From contig CAINHS010000136.1 of NCBI GenBank assembly GCA_903848955.1, forward strand, positions 1 through 61,542: a DNA stretch of 61,542 nucleotides, written 5' to 3'. The DNA is from an uncultured beta proteobacterium (GTDB lineage: Bacteria > Pseudomonadota > Gammaproteobacteria > Burkholderiales > Rhodocyclaceae). The position numbers were made by a program, and so were the translations under genes. This document shows positions 18,816-28,330 of the stretch, piece after piece (position 1 is the stretch's first letter; each line of letters starts with the position of its first letter). The notes beneath the pieces are model-generated. The model saw only the letters and a list, made by a program, of their open reading frames with translations, had not been told where the DNA came from and did no database searches.

Positions 18816-19805
18816 ATGGCAAAAGCCCCCGTACGTGTTGCAGTGACCGGCGCTGCCGGCCAAATCGGTTACGCGCTGGTTTTTCGCATCGCTGCCGGCG
18901 AAATGCTCGGCAAGGACCAGCCCGTGATCCTGCAGATGCTGGAACTGCCGATGGAAAAAGCGCAGGCGGCCCTCAAGGGCGTGATGATGGAACTTGATGA
19001 TTGCGCCTTCCCGACGCTGGCCGGCATGATCGGCACCGACGATCCGCGAGTCGCCTTCAAGGACGCGGACTATGCGCTGCTGGTGGGCGCCAAACCGCGC
19101 GGCCCGGGCATGGAGCGCAAGGATCTGCTCATGGAAAATGCCAAGATCTTCATCGAGCAGGGCAAGGCATTGAACGATGTCGCCTCGCGCAATGTCAAGG
19201 TGCTGGTAGTCGGCAATCCGGCCAACACCAATGCCTATATCGCCATGAAATCAGCGCCCGGACTGCCGGCGAAAAACTTCACGGCAATGCTGCGCCTCGA
19301 CCACAATCGCGCCATTTCGCAACTTGCAACGCGCACCGGCAAGACGGTTGCCGATGTCGAAAAGATGATCGTCTGGGGCAACCACTCGCCCACCATGTAC
19401 CCGGATCTGCGCTTCTGCACCGTGGCCGGCACCGCTGCTCCCGCGGCTGTCAATGACGATGCCTGGTACAAGGACTCCTACATCCCGACCGTCGGCAAAC
19501 GTGGCGCCGCCATCATCGCCGCACGCGGCGCGTCGTCTGCCGCATCGGCCGCCAACGCCGCGATCGGTCACATGCACGACTGGGCGCTCGGCACCAACGG
19601 CAAATGGGTCACCATGGGCGTGCCTTCCGACGGCAGCTATGGCATTCAGAAAGACATCATCTACGGCGTACCGGTCACCTGTGACGGAGGCGAGTACAAG
19701 CGTGTGGAAGGCCTGGCCATCGACGACTATTCACGCAGCATGATGAACAAGACGCTCGCCGAACTGCAGGAAGAGCAAGCCGGCGTCGCCAGCCTCCTCG
19801 GCTGA
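18816..19805 (+). CDS. mdh: Malate dehydrogenase
   Basis: 329-residue NAD-dependent malate dehydrogenase of the long cytosolic-like type found in betaproteobacteria. It has the NAD motif [17 protein letters not shown], the substrate-binding [25 protein letters not shown] and the catalytic His in [18 protein letters not shown] precedes ATG at 18816. It oxidises malate to oxaloacetate. It is the first gene of mdh-citE-like-acnB, 16 bases before the next gene. Confidence 0.97.
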   Translation: MAKAPVRVAVTGAAGQIGYALVFRIAAGEMLGKDQPVILQMLELPMEKAQAALKGVMMELDDCAFPTLAGMIGTDDPRVAFKDADYALLVGAKPRGPGMERKDLLMENAKIFIEQGKALNDVASRNVKVLVVGNPANTNAYIAMKSAPGLPAKNFTAMLRLDHNRAISQLATRTGKTVADVEKMIVWGNHSPTMYPDLRFCTVAGTAAPAAVNDDAWYKDSYIPTVGKRGAAIIAARGASSAASAANAAIGHMHDWALGTNGKWVTMGVPSDGSYGIQKDIIYGVPVTCDGGEYKRVEGLAIDDYSRSMMNKTLAELQEEQAGVASLLG

Positions 19806-19821
19806 TGACCGGCAACAGGAT

Positions 19822-20874
19822 GTGGCAGAGCAAGCGCACGTGAGCCTGCCGCTGCATCCTGCCGCCGTTCTGTACCAGGGGGCCAGGCCGTTTCCGGCGC
19901 TGGCTGCCTGCGAGCACTTTGCCGGGTCGGACAAGACCATCCGCAAGGCGCTCGGTTTGCAATCCGAATTGCTGGTCGATGAGCGCCCGATGTTCGATAT
20001 CACCGCCGACTGCGAAGACGGCGCCGAGCCGGGCCGCGAAGCGGAGCATGCCGCAATGATCGCCGGCCTGCTGCTCGATCCGGCAAACCGCTACCGGCGC
20101 CTCGGTGCCCGCATCCATGATGTGACGCATCCGCACTGGCGCGAGGAACTGCAAATCATCGTCGGTCGCGCCGGCCGCGAGCTTGCCTACATCGTCCTGC
20201 CAAAAGTCACCAATGCCGACGATGCGCTGACCCAGATTGCCGCTCTCGATGAAGTACGCAGCCGCAGCGGCATCGAGCGCGAAATTCCGGTCCACGTGCT
20301 GATCGAGACTCCCGGCGCACTGCACGAGGTCTGGCAGATCGCTGCTCTGCCCCATGTCGAATCGATCGACTTCGGCCTGATGGATTTCGTCAGCGCCCAT
20401 CACGGCGCCATTCCCGGCACCGCGATGCGCTCGCCGGGACAGTTTTCCCATCCGCTGATTACCCGCGCCAAATGCGAAATTGCAGCGGCAGCACTGGGCA
20501 ATGGCGTGATTCCCAGCCACAACGTGACCACAGACCTCAACGATCCGGGTGTGGCGCACGACGATGCCCGCCGCGCCCGCAACGAGTTCGGCTTCCTGCG
20601 CATGTGGAGCATTCACCCGCGCCAGATCCAGCCCATCGTCGAGGCCATGCGGCCTGACTTTACCGAAGTGGCCGAAGCCGCAGGTATCCTGTTGGCGGCG
20701 CAAAACGCCAACTGGAAACCGATCGCCTGGGAAGGCAAACTGCATGACCGCGCTTCCTACCGCTACTACTGGGAACTGCTGCGCCGGGCTCACGCCACCG
20801 GGGCCGCCCTGCCGCCCGAAGCAAGGCACCGCTTTTTCCACGCCGAACAAGCCACCACTACCGTTTCCCACTGA
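19822..20874 (+). CDS. CitE-like HpcH/HpaI aldolase family lyase
   Basis: 350 residues of the HpcH/HpaI/CitE superfamily (TIM barrel). It shows FDITADCEDGA, the metal- and CoA-ester-binding IETPGALHEVWQIA, LDFVSAHHGAIPG and a C-terminal WSIHPRQIQPIVEAM typical of malyl-CoA/citramalyl-CoA/beta-methylmalyl-CoA lyases. The start is GTG at 19822 with CAACAGGA upstream. There is no citrate lyase alpha or gamma subunit nearby, so it is not a classical citrate lyase. A CoA-ester (malyl-, citramalyl-) lyase or thioesterase role is more likely; the exact substrate is unresolved. Confidence 0.8.
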   Translation: MAEQAHVSLPLHPAAVLYQGARPFPALAACEHFAGSDKTIRKALGLQSELLVDERPMFDITADCEDGAEPGREAEHAAMIAGLLLDPANRYRRLGARIHDVTHPHWREELQIIVGRAGRELAYIVLPKVTNADDALTQIAALDEVRSRSGIEREIPVHVLIETPGALHEVWQIAALPHVESIDFGLMDFVSAHHGAIPGTAMRSPGQFSHPLITRAKCEIAAAALGNGVIPSHNVTTDLNDPGVAHDDARRARNEFGFLRMWSIHPRQIQPIVEAMRPDFTEVAEAAGILLAAQNANWKPIAWEGKLHDRASYRYYWELLRRAHATGAALPPEARHRFFHAEQATTTVSH

Positions 20875-20895
20875 TCGCAACAAGAGGACATCATC

Positions 20896-23493
20896 ATGCT
20901 TGAAGCCTATCGCCAACACGTCGCCGAACGCGGCAACCTCGGTATTCCCCCGCTGCCGCTGACCAAGCAGCAGACCGAAGAACTGGTCGCCCTGCTCAAG
21001 AGCCCGCCCAAGGGCGAGGAGACCTTCCTGCTTGACCTGATCATCCATCGCGTTCCCGCCGGCGTGGATGACGCTGCCAAGGTCAAGGCCGAGTTTCTCG
21101 CGAAACTGGCCAAGGGAGAAGACAAGTGCGCGCTGATTTCGCGCGAAAAGGCCACCGAACTGCTCGGCACCATGGTCGGCGGCTACAACGTCAAGCCCTT
21201 GATTGACGTGCTCGACGATGCCGTGGTCGGCGCCGTGGCCGCCAAGGCGCTGAAATCCACGCTGCTGATGTTCGACTTCTTCCACGATGTCGCCGAAAAG
21301 GCCAAGGCCGGCAGCGCCAATGCCAAGTCCGTGTTGCAGTCCTGGGCCGATGCCGAGTGGTTCACCCAACGACCCGAAGTGCCGAAGAAAATCAGTGTCA
21401 CCGTGTTCAAGGTCACCGGCGAAACCAATACCGACGATCTGTCGCCGGCGCCTGATGCATGGAGCCGGCCGGACATCCCGCTGCACGGTCTGGCGATGCT
21501 GAAGAATGCCCGCGACGGCATTACGCCGGACAATCCGGGCAACGTCGGCCCCATGAACCTGATCGTCGAACTGAAGAAGAAGGGCCATGCGGTGGCCTAC
21601 GTCGGCGACGTGGTCGGCACCGGTTCTTCGCGCAAGTCGGCCACCAATTCGGTGCTGTGGTGGACCGGCGACGACATCCCCTTCGTTCCCAACAAGCGCT
21701 TTGGCGGCTTCTGCCTCGGCAGCAAGATCGCCCCGATCTTCTTCAATACCCAGGAAGATGCCGGCGCCTTTCCCATCGAGTGCGATGTTGCGCAGATGAA
21801 CATGGGCGACGTCATCGACATCTATCCCTATGACAGGAAGATCGAGAAGAACGGCGCGGTGGTGTCGAAATTCGACTACAAGTCCGAGGTGCTGCTCGAC
21901 GAAGTACGTGCCGGCGGCCGCATCAACCTGATCATCGGCCGCGGTCTCACCACCAAGGCGCGCGAGTTCCTCGGCCTGCCCGTCTCGACCCTGTTCCGTC
22001 TGCCGCAGCCCCCGGTCGATTCCGGCAAGGGATTCTCGCTGGCGCAGAAGATGGTCGGCCGCGCCTGCGGCCTGCCCGAACTCAGGGGACAACAGCGGGG
22101 CATCCGCCCGGGAACCTACTGCGAACCGAAGATGACCTCGGTCGGCAGCCAGGACACCACCGGCCCGATGACCCGCGACGAACTGAAGGACCTGGCCTGC
22201 CTCGGCTTCTCCGCCGACCTGGTGATGCAGTCCTTCTGCCATACCGCCGCCTACCCGAAGCTGGTCGACGTCAAGACCCATCGCACCCTGCCCTCCTTCA
22301 TCACGGCGCGCGGCGGCATCAGCCTGCGCCCCGGCGACGGCGTCATCCACTCCTGGCTCAACCGCCTGCTGCTGCCGGATACGGTCGGTACCGGCGGCGA
22401 CAGCCACACCCGTTTCCCTATCGGCATTTCCTTCCCGGCAGGCTCCGGCCTGGTCGCCTTCGCCGCCGCCACCGGCGTCATGCCGCTGGACATGCCGGAG
22501 TCGGTGCTGGTGCGCTTCAAGGGCAAGCTGCAGCCCGGCATCACGCTGCGCGACCTGGTCAACGCCATCCCCCTCTACGCCATCAAGGCGGGACTGCTGA
22601 CGGTATCCAAGCAGGGCAAGAAGAACATCTTCTCGGGACGCATCCTTGAAATCGAAGGCCTGCCCGACCTCAAGGTGGAACAGGCCTTCGAACTCACCGA
22701 CGCCTCGGCCGAACGCTCCGCCGCCGGCTGTGCCGTGCGCCTGAACAAGGAACCGGTCGTCGAGTACATGCGCTCCAACATCACCCTGATGAAGTGGATG
22801 ATCGCCGAAGGCTACGACGACAAGCGCGCCCTGGGGCGTCGCGTCAAGGCCATGGAAGCCTGGATCGCCAACGGCACCCTGCTGACACCGGATGCCGACG
22901 CCGAATATGCCGCCGTGATCGAGATCGACCTGGCCGATGTCAAGGAGCCGATCCTCGCCTGCCCCAACGATCCGGATGACGTCAAGGTACTCTCGGAAGT
23001 CGCCGGCGAGAAGATCGACGAGGTCTTCATCGGCAGTTGCATGACCAACATCGGCCACTTCCGCGCCGCCGGCAAGGTGCTCGAAGGCAAGACCGACATC
23101 CCGACGCGCCTGTGGATCGCCCCGCCGACCAAGATGGACGCCATGATCCTCAACGAGGAAGGCTACTACGCCATCCTCGGCAAGTCCGGCGCGCGCATGG
23201 AAATGCCGGGCTGCTCGTTGTGCATGGGCAACCAGGCGCAGGTCAGGAAAGGCAGCACCGCCATATCGACGTCGACGCGCAACTTCCCCAATCGTCTGGG
23301 CATCGATACCCGCGTGTATCTGAGTTCAGCCGAGCTGGCAGCTGTGACCGCGCTGATGGGCAGGATCCCGACCGTGGCCGAATACATGGAGCAGGTGCAG
23401 GCGGTGAATGCCAAGGCAGCCGAAGTCTATCGCTACATGTCGTTCGACAAGATACCTATGTTCGCTGAAATTGCAGCAGAAGTTGAGGTTTAA
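20896..23493 (+). CDS. acnB: Aconitate hydratase B
   Basis: 865 residues with the AcnB domain order: N-terminal HEAT-like domain, swivel domain ([20 protein letters not shown]), then the catalytic core. Cluster-ligating cysteines are in SFCHTAAYP and the downstream [24 protein letters not shown] and [17 protein letters not shown] complete the active site. It interconverts citrate and isocitrate, and the apo-form of AcnB can bind mRNA in other bacteria. It ends in a strong terminator and is the last gene of the mdh arm. Confidence 0.97.
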   Translation: MLEAYRQHVAERGNLGIPPLPLTKQQTEELVALLKSPPKGEETFLLDLIIHRVPAGVDDAAKVKAEFLAKLAKGEDKCALISREKATELLGTMVGGYNVKPLIDVLDDAVVGAVAAKALKSTLLMFDFFHDVAEKAKAGSANAKSVLQSWADAEWFTQRPEVPKKISVTVFKVTGETNTDDLSPAPDAWSRPDIPLHGLAMLKNARDGITPDNPGNVGPMNLIVELKKKGHAVAYVGDVVGTGSSRKSATNSVLWWTGDDIPFVPNKRFGGFCLGSKIAPIFFNTQEDAGAFPIECDVAQMNMGDVIDIYPYDRKIEKNGAVVSKFDYKSEVLLDEVRAGGRINLIIGRGLTTKAREFLGLPVSTLFRLPQPPVDSGKGFSLAQKMVGRACGLPELRGQQRGIRPGTYCEPKMTSVGSQDTTGPMTRDELKDLACLGFSADLVMQSFCHTAAYPKLVDVKTHRTLPSFITARGGISLRPGDGVIHSWLNRLLLPDTVGTGGDSHTRFPIGISFPAGSGLVAFAAATGVMPLDMPESVLVRFKGKLQPGITLRDLVNAIPLYAIKAGLLTVSKQGKKNIFSGRILEIEGLPDLKVEQAFELTDASAERSAAGCAVRLNKEPVVEYMRSNITLMKWMIAEGYDDKRALGRRVKAMEAWIANGTLLTPDADAEYAAVIEIDLADVKEPILACPNDPDDVKVLSEVAGEKIDEVFIGSCMTNIGHFRAAGKVLEGKTDIPTRLWIAPPTKMDAMILNEEGYYAILGKSGARMEMPGCSLCMGNQAQVRKGSTAISTSTRNFPNRLGIDTRVYLSSAELAAVTALMGRIPTVAEYMEQVQAVNAKAAEVYRYMSFDKIPMFAEIAAEVEV

Positions 23494-23525
23494 CGCCTAA
23501 GAAAGTTTGGCAGTTCATCGCCCGG

Positions 23526-23561
23526 AAACCCGCATGCTTACTCATGCGGGTTTTTCGTTTT
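23526..23561 (+). terminator. Intrinsic terminator after acnB
   Basis: 11-bp stem AAACCCGCATG / CATGCGGGTTT, 6-base loop, followed by TTTTTCGTTTT. It is 33 bases past the acnB stop and also faces the convergent ferritin-like gene. Confidence 0.9.
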
Positions 23562-23603
23562 GAAGGCTTGGAACACGGGTCCCGATCCTGAACTGCTTGA
23601 CCA

Positions 23604-24059
23604 TCAATATGGCTTTAGCCCCATGAATCGCTCCAGCGCAAGGACGTGCCTGCGGTCCTCAGTTGCGAATTCCTGCGCCAATACCCGCACCTGCGAATCT
23701 GTTGATGACTGAGCCGCCTCTTCGTAAAACACCACTGCACGGCGCTCGGCGTCCAACGCTCTGGTCATGGCGCTATCGAGGTCGATGATTTCGCCGGGAA
23801 CTGGAATTGGACTCATGGTTTCCGGTGCAGAATGATTGCCCCACAGGTATGCGCGTTGCGGAAGTTCTGAGACATCCTTGTACCCGGCGCGCGCCATGAC
23901 GTCACTGAGATGCATATCTGCATACCCGGCCATCTCGCGGAAGAAAGCTACAGCCTCCCGGTTCTCTGCTGCGGCGACCACCTCGGCCGATTTCGCATAA
24001 ATTAATGCCGCCTCGTGTTCGAGTTTGACAGCATGGGCAAGAAAAGTGTCGAGGTTCAT
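23604..24059 (-). CDS. Ferritin-like (rubrerythrin-type) di-iron protein
   Basis: 151 residues, all-helical, with two internally similar halves: KLEHEAALIYAKSAEVV...FFREMAGYADMHLSDVM and DAERRAVVFYEEAAQSS...ATEDRRHVLALERFM. The ExxxxxxY and ExxxH spacing fits a ferritin-like four-helix bundle with a carboxylate/histidine di-iron site. No rubredoxin domain is present. Role unknown; oxidative-stress or iron-handling functions are typical for the group. It is convergent with acnB and divergent from the stress-protein gene. Confidence 0.75.
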   Translation of the reverse strand: MNLDTFLAHAVKLEHEAALIYAKSAEVVAAAENREAVAFFREMAGYADMHLSDVMARAGYKDVSELPQRAYLWGNHSAPETMSPIPVPGEIIDLDSAMTRALDAERRAVVFYEEAAQSSTDSQVRVLAQEFATEDRRHVLALERFMGLKPY

Positions 24060-24062
24060 GGT

Positions 24063-24155
24063 TTGAATAAGGACTATGCCGCGTTGCGGGAAGACACATT
24101 CTCCACCGATGATGGATTGCCACGCAAGCCCTATCTGACGCAGATTCCCGGATAA
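24063..24155 (+). other. Short open frame, possible gene remnant
   Basis: A 30-codon frame from TTG 24063 reads LNKDYAALREDTFSTDDG and ends at TAA 24153-24155. Its composition is protein-like but too short to name. It may be the tail of a lost gene or chance. The rest of 24060-24353, between the two divergent genes, shows no other feature I can name. Confidence 0.2.
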
Positions 24156-24353
24156 AGCCCGGCGCCGATAGCCGGAACCGGATTGCCTTCATACCGAGGA
24201 AATCTGAGCTTCCCCCTGTGCCCCGCCAAAGGAAAGCGGATACCAACAGCACGGTCATTGCGGGCGCAGCAAGCCTTATACTTTACCCCGCCGAAACGGG
24301 CCGTTTGCAGGAAACTGCCTAACGTTCTTTTAGCACGAAGCGGGGAACTGACA

Positions 24354-25172
24354 ATGAACATGCCGTTGAAGAACCTGATGGTGCACCTGGATCAATGCGA
24401 ACGCAGTGCCGTCAGGCTCGATCTGGCGATATCGCTGGCGCGCCGGCACCAGGCGCGACTGGTGGGTGTGTTCGGACAACGGGCTCATGCCCGGCAGGTG
24501 GGGGTGGTTGCCTCCTGGCCCAGCCAGGAGTACGTCGCTGCCCGTGACGCCAGCAAGGCCGCGTTCGAGAAAGCCACTGCCGGCTTGCCCGAAGCCGAAT
24601 GGCGCGACATAAACCGCGGCAGCGACGCCGAGGTGGTGCGCCACATAATCAACCTTGCCCGCCATGCCGATTTGGTGCTGCTCGGACAGCATGACGACAG
24701 GATCAAGGCTTGCGTACCGGAAGAACTGGCCATGGAGGTGATTCTGGATTGCGGCCGCCCCGTGCTGATTCTGCCCTACGCCGGCGACTTCAGCGAAGTC
24801 GGCAGGCATCCGCTGATCGCCTGGAGCGACGCCCGCGAGGCGGCCCATGCGCTCAACGATGCACTGCCCCTGATCGGCGGCTGCGACGAGGCCATGGTCT
24901 TGTCTTTTTCGGCTCACCACGCGGAAGGCGACGCATCCTGCGCCGAAGTCGCACGCCACCTGGCGACGCACGGTATCAAGGCCAGGACCGAAGTGATGCT
25001 GGTGCAGGACTTCGGCATCATGGACATGCTGCTTAACCGGGTCACTGACCGCGGCGCCGACCTGCTGGTAATGGGTGCCCACGGCCAACTCGGCTTTCCC
25101 TTTTTCAGCGGCGGCGCCGGCACCCGTTACATTCTCAAGCATATGACCGTACCGGTGCTGATGTCCAACTAA
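24354..25172 (+). CDS. Tandem-domain universal stress protein
   Basis: 272 residues with two UspA folds. The first (about 1-140) starts LKNLMVHLDQCERS and ends GRPVLILPYAG. The second (about 145-272) contains ADLLVMGAHGQLGFPFFSGGAGTRYILKHMTVPVLMSN with the G-x2-G-x9-G(S/T) type nucleotide loop. ATG at 24354 follows a GGGGAA; a second ATG is two codons later. It lies upstream of the acetyl-phosphate genes; UspA pairs often respond to carbon and oxygen limitation. No partner can be inferred directly. Confidence 0.85.
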   Translation: MNMPLKNLMVHLDQCERSAVRLDLAISLARRHQARLVGVFGQRAHARQVGVVASWPSQEYVAARDASKAAFEKATAGLPEAEWRDINRGSDAEVVRHIINLARHADLVLLGQHDDRIKACVPEELAMEVILDCGRPVLILPYAGDFSEVGRHPLIAWSDAREAAHALNDALPLIGGCDEAMVLSFSAHHAEGDASCAEVARHLATHGIKARTEVMLVQDFGIMDMLLNRVTDRGADLLVMGAHGQLGFPFFSGGAGTRYILKHMTVPVLMSN

Positions 25173-25331
25173 GCCCCCCGGGGCGAAAATGCGGTTGGTC
25201 TGGCCAGCACTGCAACACGCTGGTTCCGCCGCCCCGCAAGCGGTTCGCCAAGCCACCGAATTGCTGATGCCTGTTACTGCATCGCAGCAATTCCGCGCTA
25301 AGATAACGCTGCCGGCTAAGGGAGAGCGCGC

Positions 25332-26750
25332 ATGATCCAGCTTCAAGCCATCAATTCGGAATACATCGAGAACCGCACCTTCGACGAAATAGCCGTCGGC
25401 GACAGCGCTACCCTGGTCCGCACGCTGCGCCATGAAGATATCCAGATGTACGCCATCATGTCCGGCGACATCAATCCTTCCCACGTCGATCCCGAGTATG
25501 CCCACTCCTCCCTGCTGCGCGAGGTAATCGCCCACGGCATGTGGGGCGGTGCGCTCATCTCCACGGTGCTGGGCACCCGGTTTCCCGGGCCGGGTACCGT
25601 CTACGTCGATCAGACGCTGCACTTCGCGCTGCCGGTGCGGGTCGGCGATACGCTGACGGCCACCGTCACCTGCCAGCAAAAGTTCCCGCGCAACAAACAT
25701 ATGCTTCTTGATTGCCTGTGCACCAACCAGGACGGCCAGAAAGTGATCAGCGGCACCGCCGAGGTACTGGCGCCGACCGAAAAGATCAGGCGCCTGAAAG
25801 CCAATCTGCCGGACTTCAAACTATCGGAAACCCGCAAGGCGCGCTTCGAGCACCTGCTCGAAATCACCCGCGGGCTCACTCCGATATCAATGGCCGTGGC
25901 ACATCCCTGCGATACCGAATCGCTGAAAGGGGCGCTGCTCGCGCGCGATCGCGGCCTGATCATTCCCACCCTGGTCGGCCCCGAGGAGAAGATCCGCCAG
26001 ATCGCCGCTGCCAACCAGCTCGACCTCTACGGCTGCACCCTGATCAACGTCGCCCACAGCCACGCCGCCGCCGAGATTGCGGTGTCGCTGGCGCGCGAAG
26101 GCCAGGTCGAAGCGCTGATGAAGGGCTCGCTGCATACCGACGAACTGATGAGCGAGGTGATCGACAAGGTCACCGGTCTGCGCACCGAGCGACGCATCAG
26201 CCACGTATTCCTGATGGACGTGCCGACCTATCCGCGCCTGTTGTTCATTACCGATGCCGCCGTCAATGTCGCGCCCGATCTCGAGGCCAAGGTCGACATC
26301 GTGCAGAACGCGATTGATCTGGCGCACATGCTGAACATCGCCGACCCCAAGGTGGCGATTCTGGCCGCAGTGGAAACCGTCAACCTCAAGATGCAGGCCA
26401 CGCTCGACGCCGCAGCGCTGTGCAAGATGGCCGACCGCGGCCAGATCACCGGCGCCCTGCTCGACGGCCCGCTGGCCTTCGACAATGCCATCTCGCTGGT
26501 CGCGGCGCGCACCAAGGGCATCAAGTCTGCCGTCGCCGGCCAGGCCGACATCCTGCTGGTGCCCGACATCGAATCCGGCAACATGCTGGCCAAGCAGTTG
26601 GAGTATCTGGCCGATGCCCTGACCTCCGGCATCGTCCTCGGCGCCCGGGTGCCGATCGTCCTGACCAGCCGCGCCGATTCCGCCGAAACCCGCACCGCCT
26701 CGACCGCCGTGGCCATGGTCATGGCTCATGCCAAACGCAAGAAGGTCTGA
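25332..26750 (+). CDS. Bifunctional enoyl-CoA hydratase / phosphate acetyltransferase
   Basis: 472 residues. The N-terminal MaoC-like hot-dog domain (about 1-145) has the hydratase motif MSGDINPSHVDPEYAHSS and HGMWGGAL. The C-terminal phosphate acetyl/butyryltransferase domain (about 160-472) runs through RGLIIPTLVGPEEKIR, MKGSLHTDELM and ILLVPDIESGNMLAKQL. This fusion is common in proteobacteria and is usually followed by acetate kinase, as here with a 1-base gap. It would convert acyl-CoA to acyl phosphate; the hydratase may act on crotonyl-type CoA esters in short-chain fatty acid or PHA metabolism. Confidence 0.9.
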   Translation: MIQLQAINSEYIENRTFDEIAVGDSATLVRTLRHEDIQMYAIMSGDINPSHVDPEYAHSSLLREVIAHGMWGGALISTVLGTRFPGPGTVYVDQTLHFALPVRVGDTLTATVTCQQKFPRNKHMLLDCLCTNQDGQKVISGTAEVLAPTEKIRRLKANLPDFKLSETRKARFEHLLEITRGLTPISMAVAHPCDTESLKGALLARDRGLIIPTLVGPEEKIRQIAAANQLDLYGCTLINVAHSHAAAEIAVSLAREGQVEALMKGSLHTDELMSEVIDKVTGLRTERRISHVFLMDVPTYPRLLFITDAAVNVAPDLEAKVDIVQNAIDLAHMLNIADPKVAILAAVETVNLKMQATLDAAALCKMADRGQITGALLDGPLAFDNAISLVAARTKGIKSAVAGQADILLVPDIESGNMLAKQLEYLADALTSGIVLGARVPIVLTSRADSAETRTASTAVAMVMAHAKRKKV

Positions 26751-26751
26751 T

Positions 26752-27954
26752 ATGGCAAATGCAATCCTCACCCTCAATGCCGGCTCTTCCTCGATCAAGT
26801 TTGCCTTGTTCGCCAACGGCGCAAGCATTCCGCAGCAGCCCGAACTGGTCGGCCAGATCGATGGCATCGGCGCCGCCGGCGGGCAGAAGGCGCACCTCAA
26901 GGCCGTCAGCGCCGGCAATCAGCTGCTGGACAACATCGATCTCGATCTCGCAGGTCCGGCCGAATCCCAGCACAAGCTGGCCCTGAATTTCCTGGTCGAC
27001 TGGCTGCACCGGCACGAAGCGGGCTGGCGCATTTGCGGTGTCGGCCATCGCGTGGTGCACGGCGCGCAGAAGTTCTCGCAACCCATCGTGCTCGACGCGG
27101 CCATCACCGACGCCTTGCGCGGTTTCATCCCGCTGGCGCCGCTGCACCAGCCGCACAATCTTGCCGGCATCGACGCACTTGCCGCAGCGCTGCCGGGCAT
27201 ACCGCAGGTGGCCTGCTTCGATACCGCCTTTCATCGCAGCCAGCCGGAAGTCGCGCAACTCTTTGCCCTGCCCCGCGCCATCACCGCGCAAGGCGTGCGC
27301 CGCTACGGTTTCCACGGGCTGTCCTACGAATACATTGCCGAGGTCCTGCCGCAGCACCTCGATGCCAGCCGCGCCAGGGGCCGTGTCGTCGTCGCGCACC
27401 TGGGCAATGGCGCGTCGATGTGCGCCATGAAGGACCTCAAGAGCCAGGCGTCGACCATGGGCTTCACCGCCGTCGATGGCCTGATGATGGGCACCCGCAC
27501 CGGCAACCTCGATCCCGGGGTGCTGCTGTATCTGATGGACTATCAGCAGATGGACGCCAAGGCCCTGACCCGGCTGCTGTACAAGGAATCCGGCCTGCTC
27601 GGCGTATCCGGCATCAGCCAGGACATGCGCGTCCTGCTCGATTCCCCGGCGGCAGAAGCGCGCGAAGCGGTCGATCTGTTCTGTTACCGCATCGTGCGCG
27701 AAATCGGCTCGCTGGCAGCCGCGCTTGAGGGGCTCGATGCGCTGATATTCACCGGCGGCATCGGCGAACATGGCGCGCGGGTGCGGCAGCAGGTCTGCAC
27801 CCGGTTCGACTGGCTCGGACTGAGGCTCGATGCGGCTGCCAACGCGGCCAATGCATCGACAATTTCGGCAGCGGACAGCCGGATTGCTGTCTGCGTCATA
27901 CCCACAAATGAAGAATGGATCATCGCGCGACACACCGCGAAACTCATCGCCTGA
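26752..27954 (+). CDS. ackA: Acetate kinase
   Basis: 400 residues of the acetate/butyrate kinase family (ASKHA fold). It has ILTLNAGSSSIKFALF, VGHRVVHG, CFDTAFHRSQPE, RRYGFHGLSYEY, AHLGNGASMCAMKDLKS and FTGGIGEHGARVRQQ. It makes ATP and acetate from acetyl phosphate, or the reverse. ATG at 26752 directly abuts the preceding stop, so translation is coupled. The partner specificity (acetate, propionate or butyrate) cannot be fixed from sequence. Confidence 0.93.
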   Translation: MANAILTLNAGSSSIKFALFANGASIPQQPELVGQIDGIGAAGGQKAHLKAVSAGNQLLDNIDLDLAGPAESQHKLALNFLVDWLHRHEAGWRICGVGHRVVHGAQKFSQPIVLDAAITDALRGFIPLAPLHQPHNLAGIDALAAALPGIPQVACFDTAFHRSQPEVAQLFALPRAITAQGVRRYGFHGLSYEYIAEVLPQHLDASRARGRVVVAHLGNGASMCAMKDLKSQASTMGFTAVDGLMMGTRTGNLDPGVLLYLMDYQQMDAKALTRLLYKESGLLGVSGISQDMRVLLDSPAAEAREAVDLFCYRIVREIGSLAAALEGLDALIFTGGIGEHGARVRQQVCTRFDWLGLRLDAAANAANASTISAADSRIAVCVIPTNEEWIIARHTAKLIA

Positions 27955-28002
27955 CCCCGCCCGCGTCCCGCCAGGGCAAGCTCTTTCGTTCACGGCGAGG
28001 GC

Positions 28003-28023
28003 GTGAAAAGTGGTCACTTTCAC
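28003..28023. repeat. Inverted repeat in the ackA-nrdJ gap
   Basis: GTGAAAAGTG / CACTTTCAC arms around a GT centre, with one unpaired base in the left arm. It lies 49 bases after the ackA stop. No T-run follows, so it is more likely an operator or mRNA stem than a terminator. Apart from this and the NrdR-like box, the 27955-28330 gap is non-coding and becomes AT-rich after about 28170. Confidence 0.35.
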
Positions 28024-28170
28024 CGGCTGCAAGTCCTGTCAAGCCTGTCAACCCCCTGAAAAACATCTGTCGAATCGTCCTAGCAAAAAGCATCCCAGAG
28101 CGCTCTCAAGCCAAGTCTCGAAAAGCAGCGCCATCCTCCTGTTTTTCTTCCCATTTCATCCTGCCAAAAC

Positions 28171-28186
28171 ATACTATATCTAGTAG
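28171..28186. promoter_or_regulatory. NrdR box upstream of nrdJ
   Basis: ATACTATATCTAGTAG fits the NrdR consensus acaCwAtATaTwGtgt at 12-13 of 16 positions and is centred about 150 bp before nrdJ. A second palindrome CACTAGTG lies at 28204-28211 but does not match the box. NrdR normally uses two boxes, so only one is clear here. The repressor senses dATP/ATP. Confidence 0.55.
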
Positions 28187-28330
28187 GGAGCACCTACCAC
28201 CTCCACTAGTGAGATTCGTAACCCATTGTTTTGTTAAATGTAAATATTTTCTGCTTTTCACCTTATCGAGCCGGGGGTATGCTTCCCCGCTCACTGGACA
28301 TCTAAACGGCTATCGTCTTCGGAAGAGACC

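Noticed and set aside
19675-23058. Minus-strand open frame of 1127 codons opposite mdh, the CitE-like gene and acnB
   Set aside because: Shadow of three recognisable genes; composition typical of antisense frames in high-GC genomes.
27955-28330. Cobalamin riboswitch before nrdJ
   Set aside because: Looked for because NrdJ uses B12; no B12-box-like conserved core was found, only an inverted repeat and an NrdR-like box.
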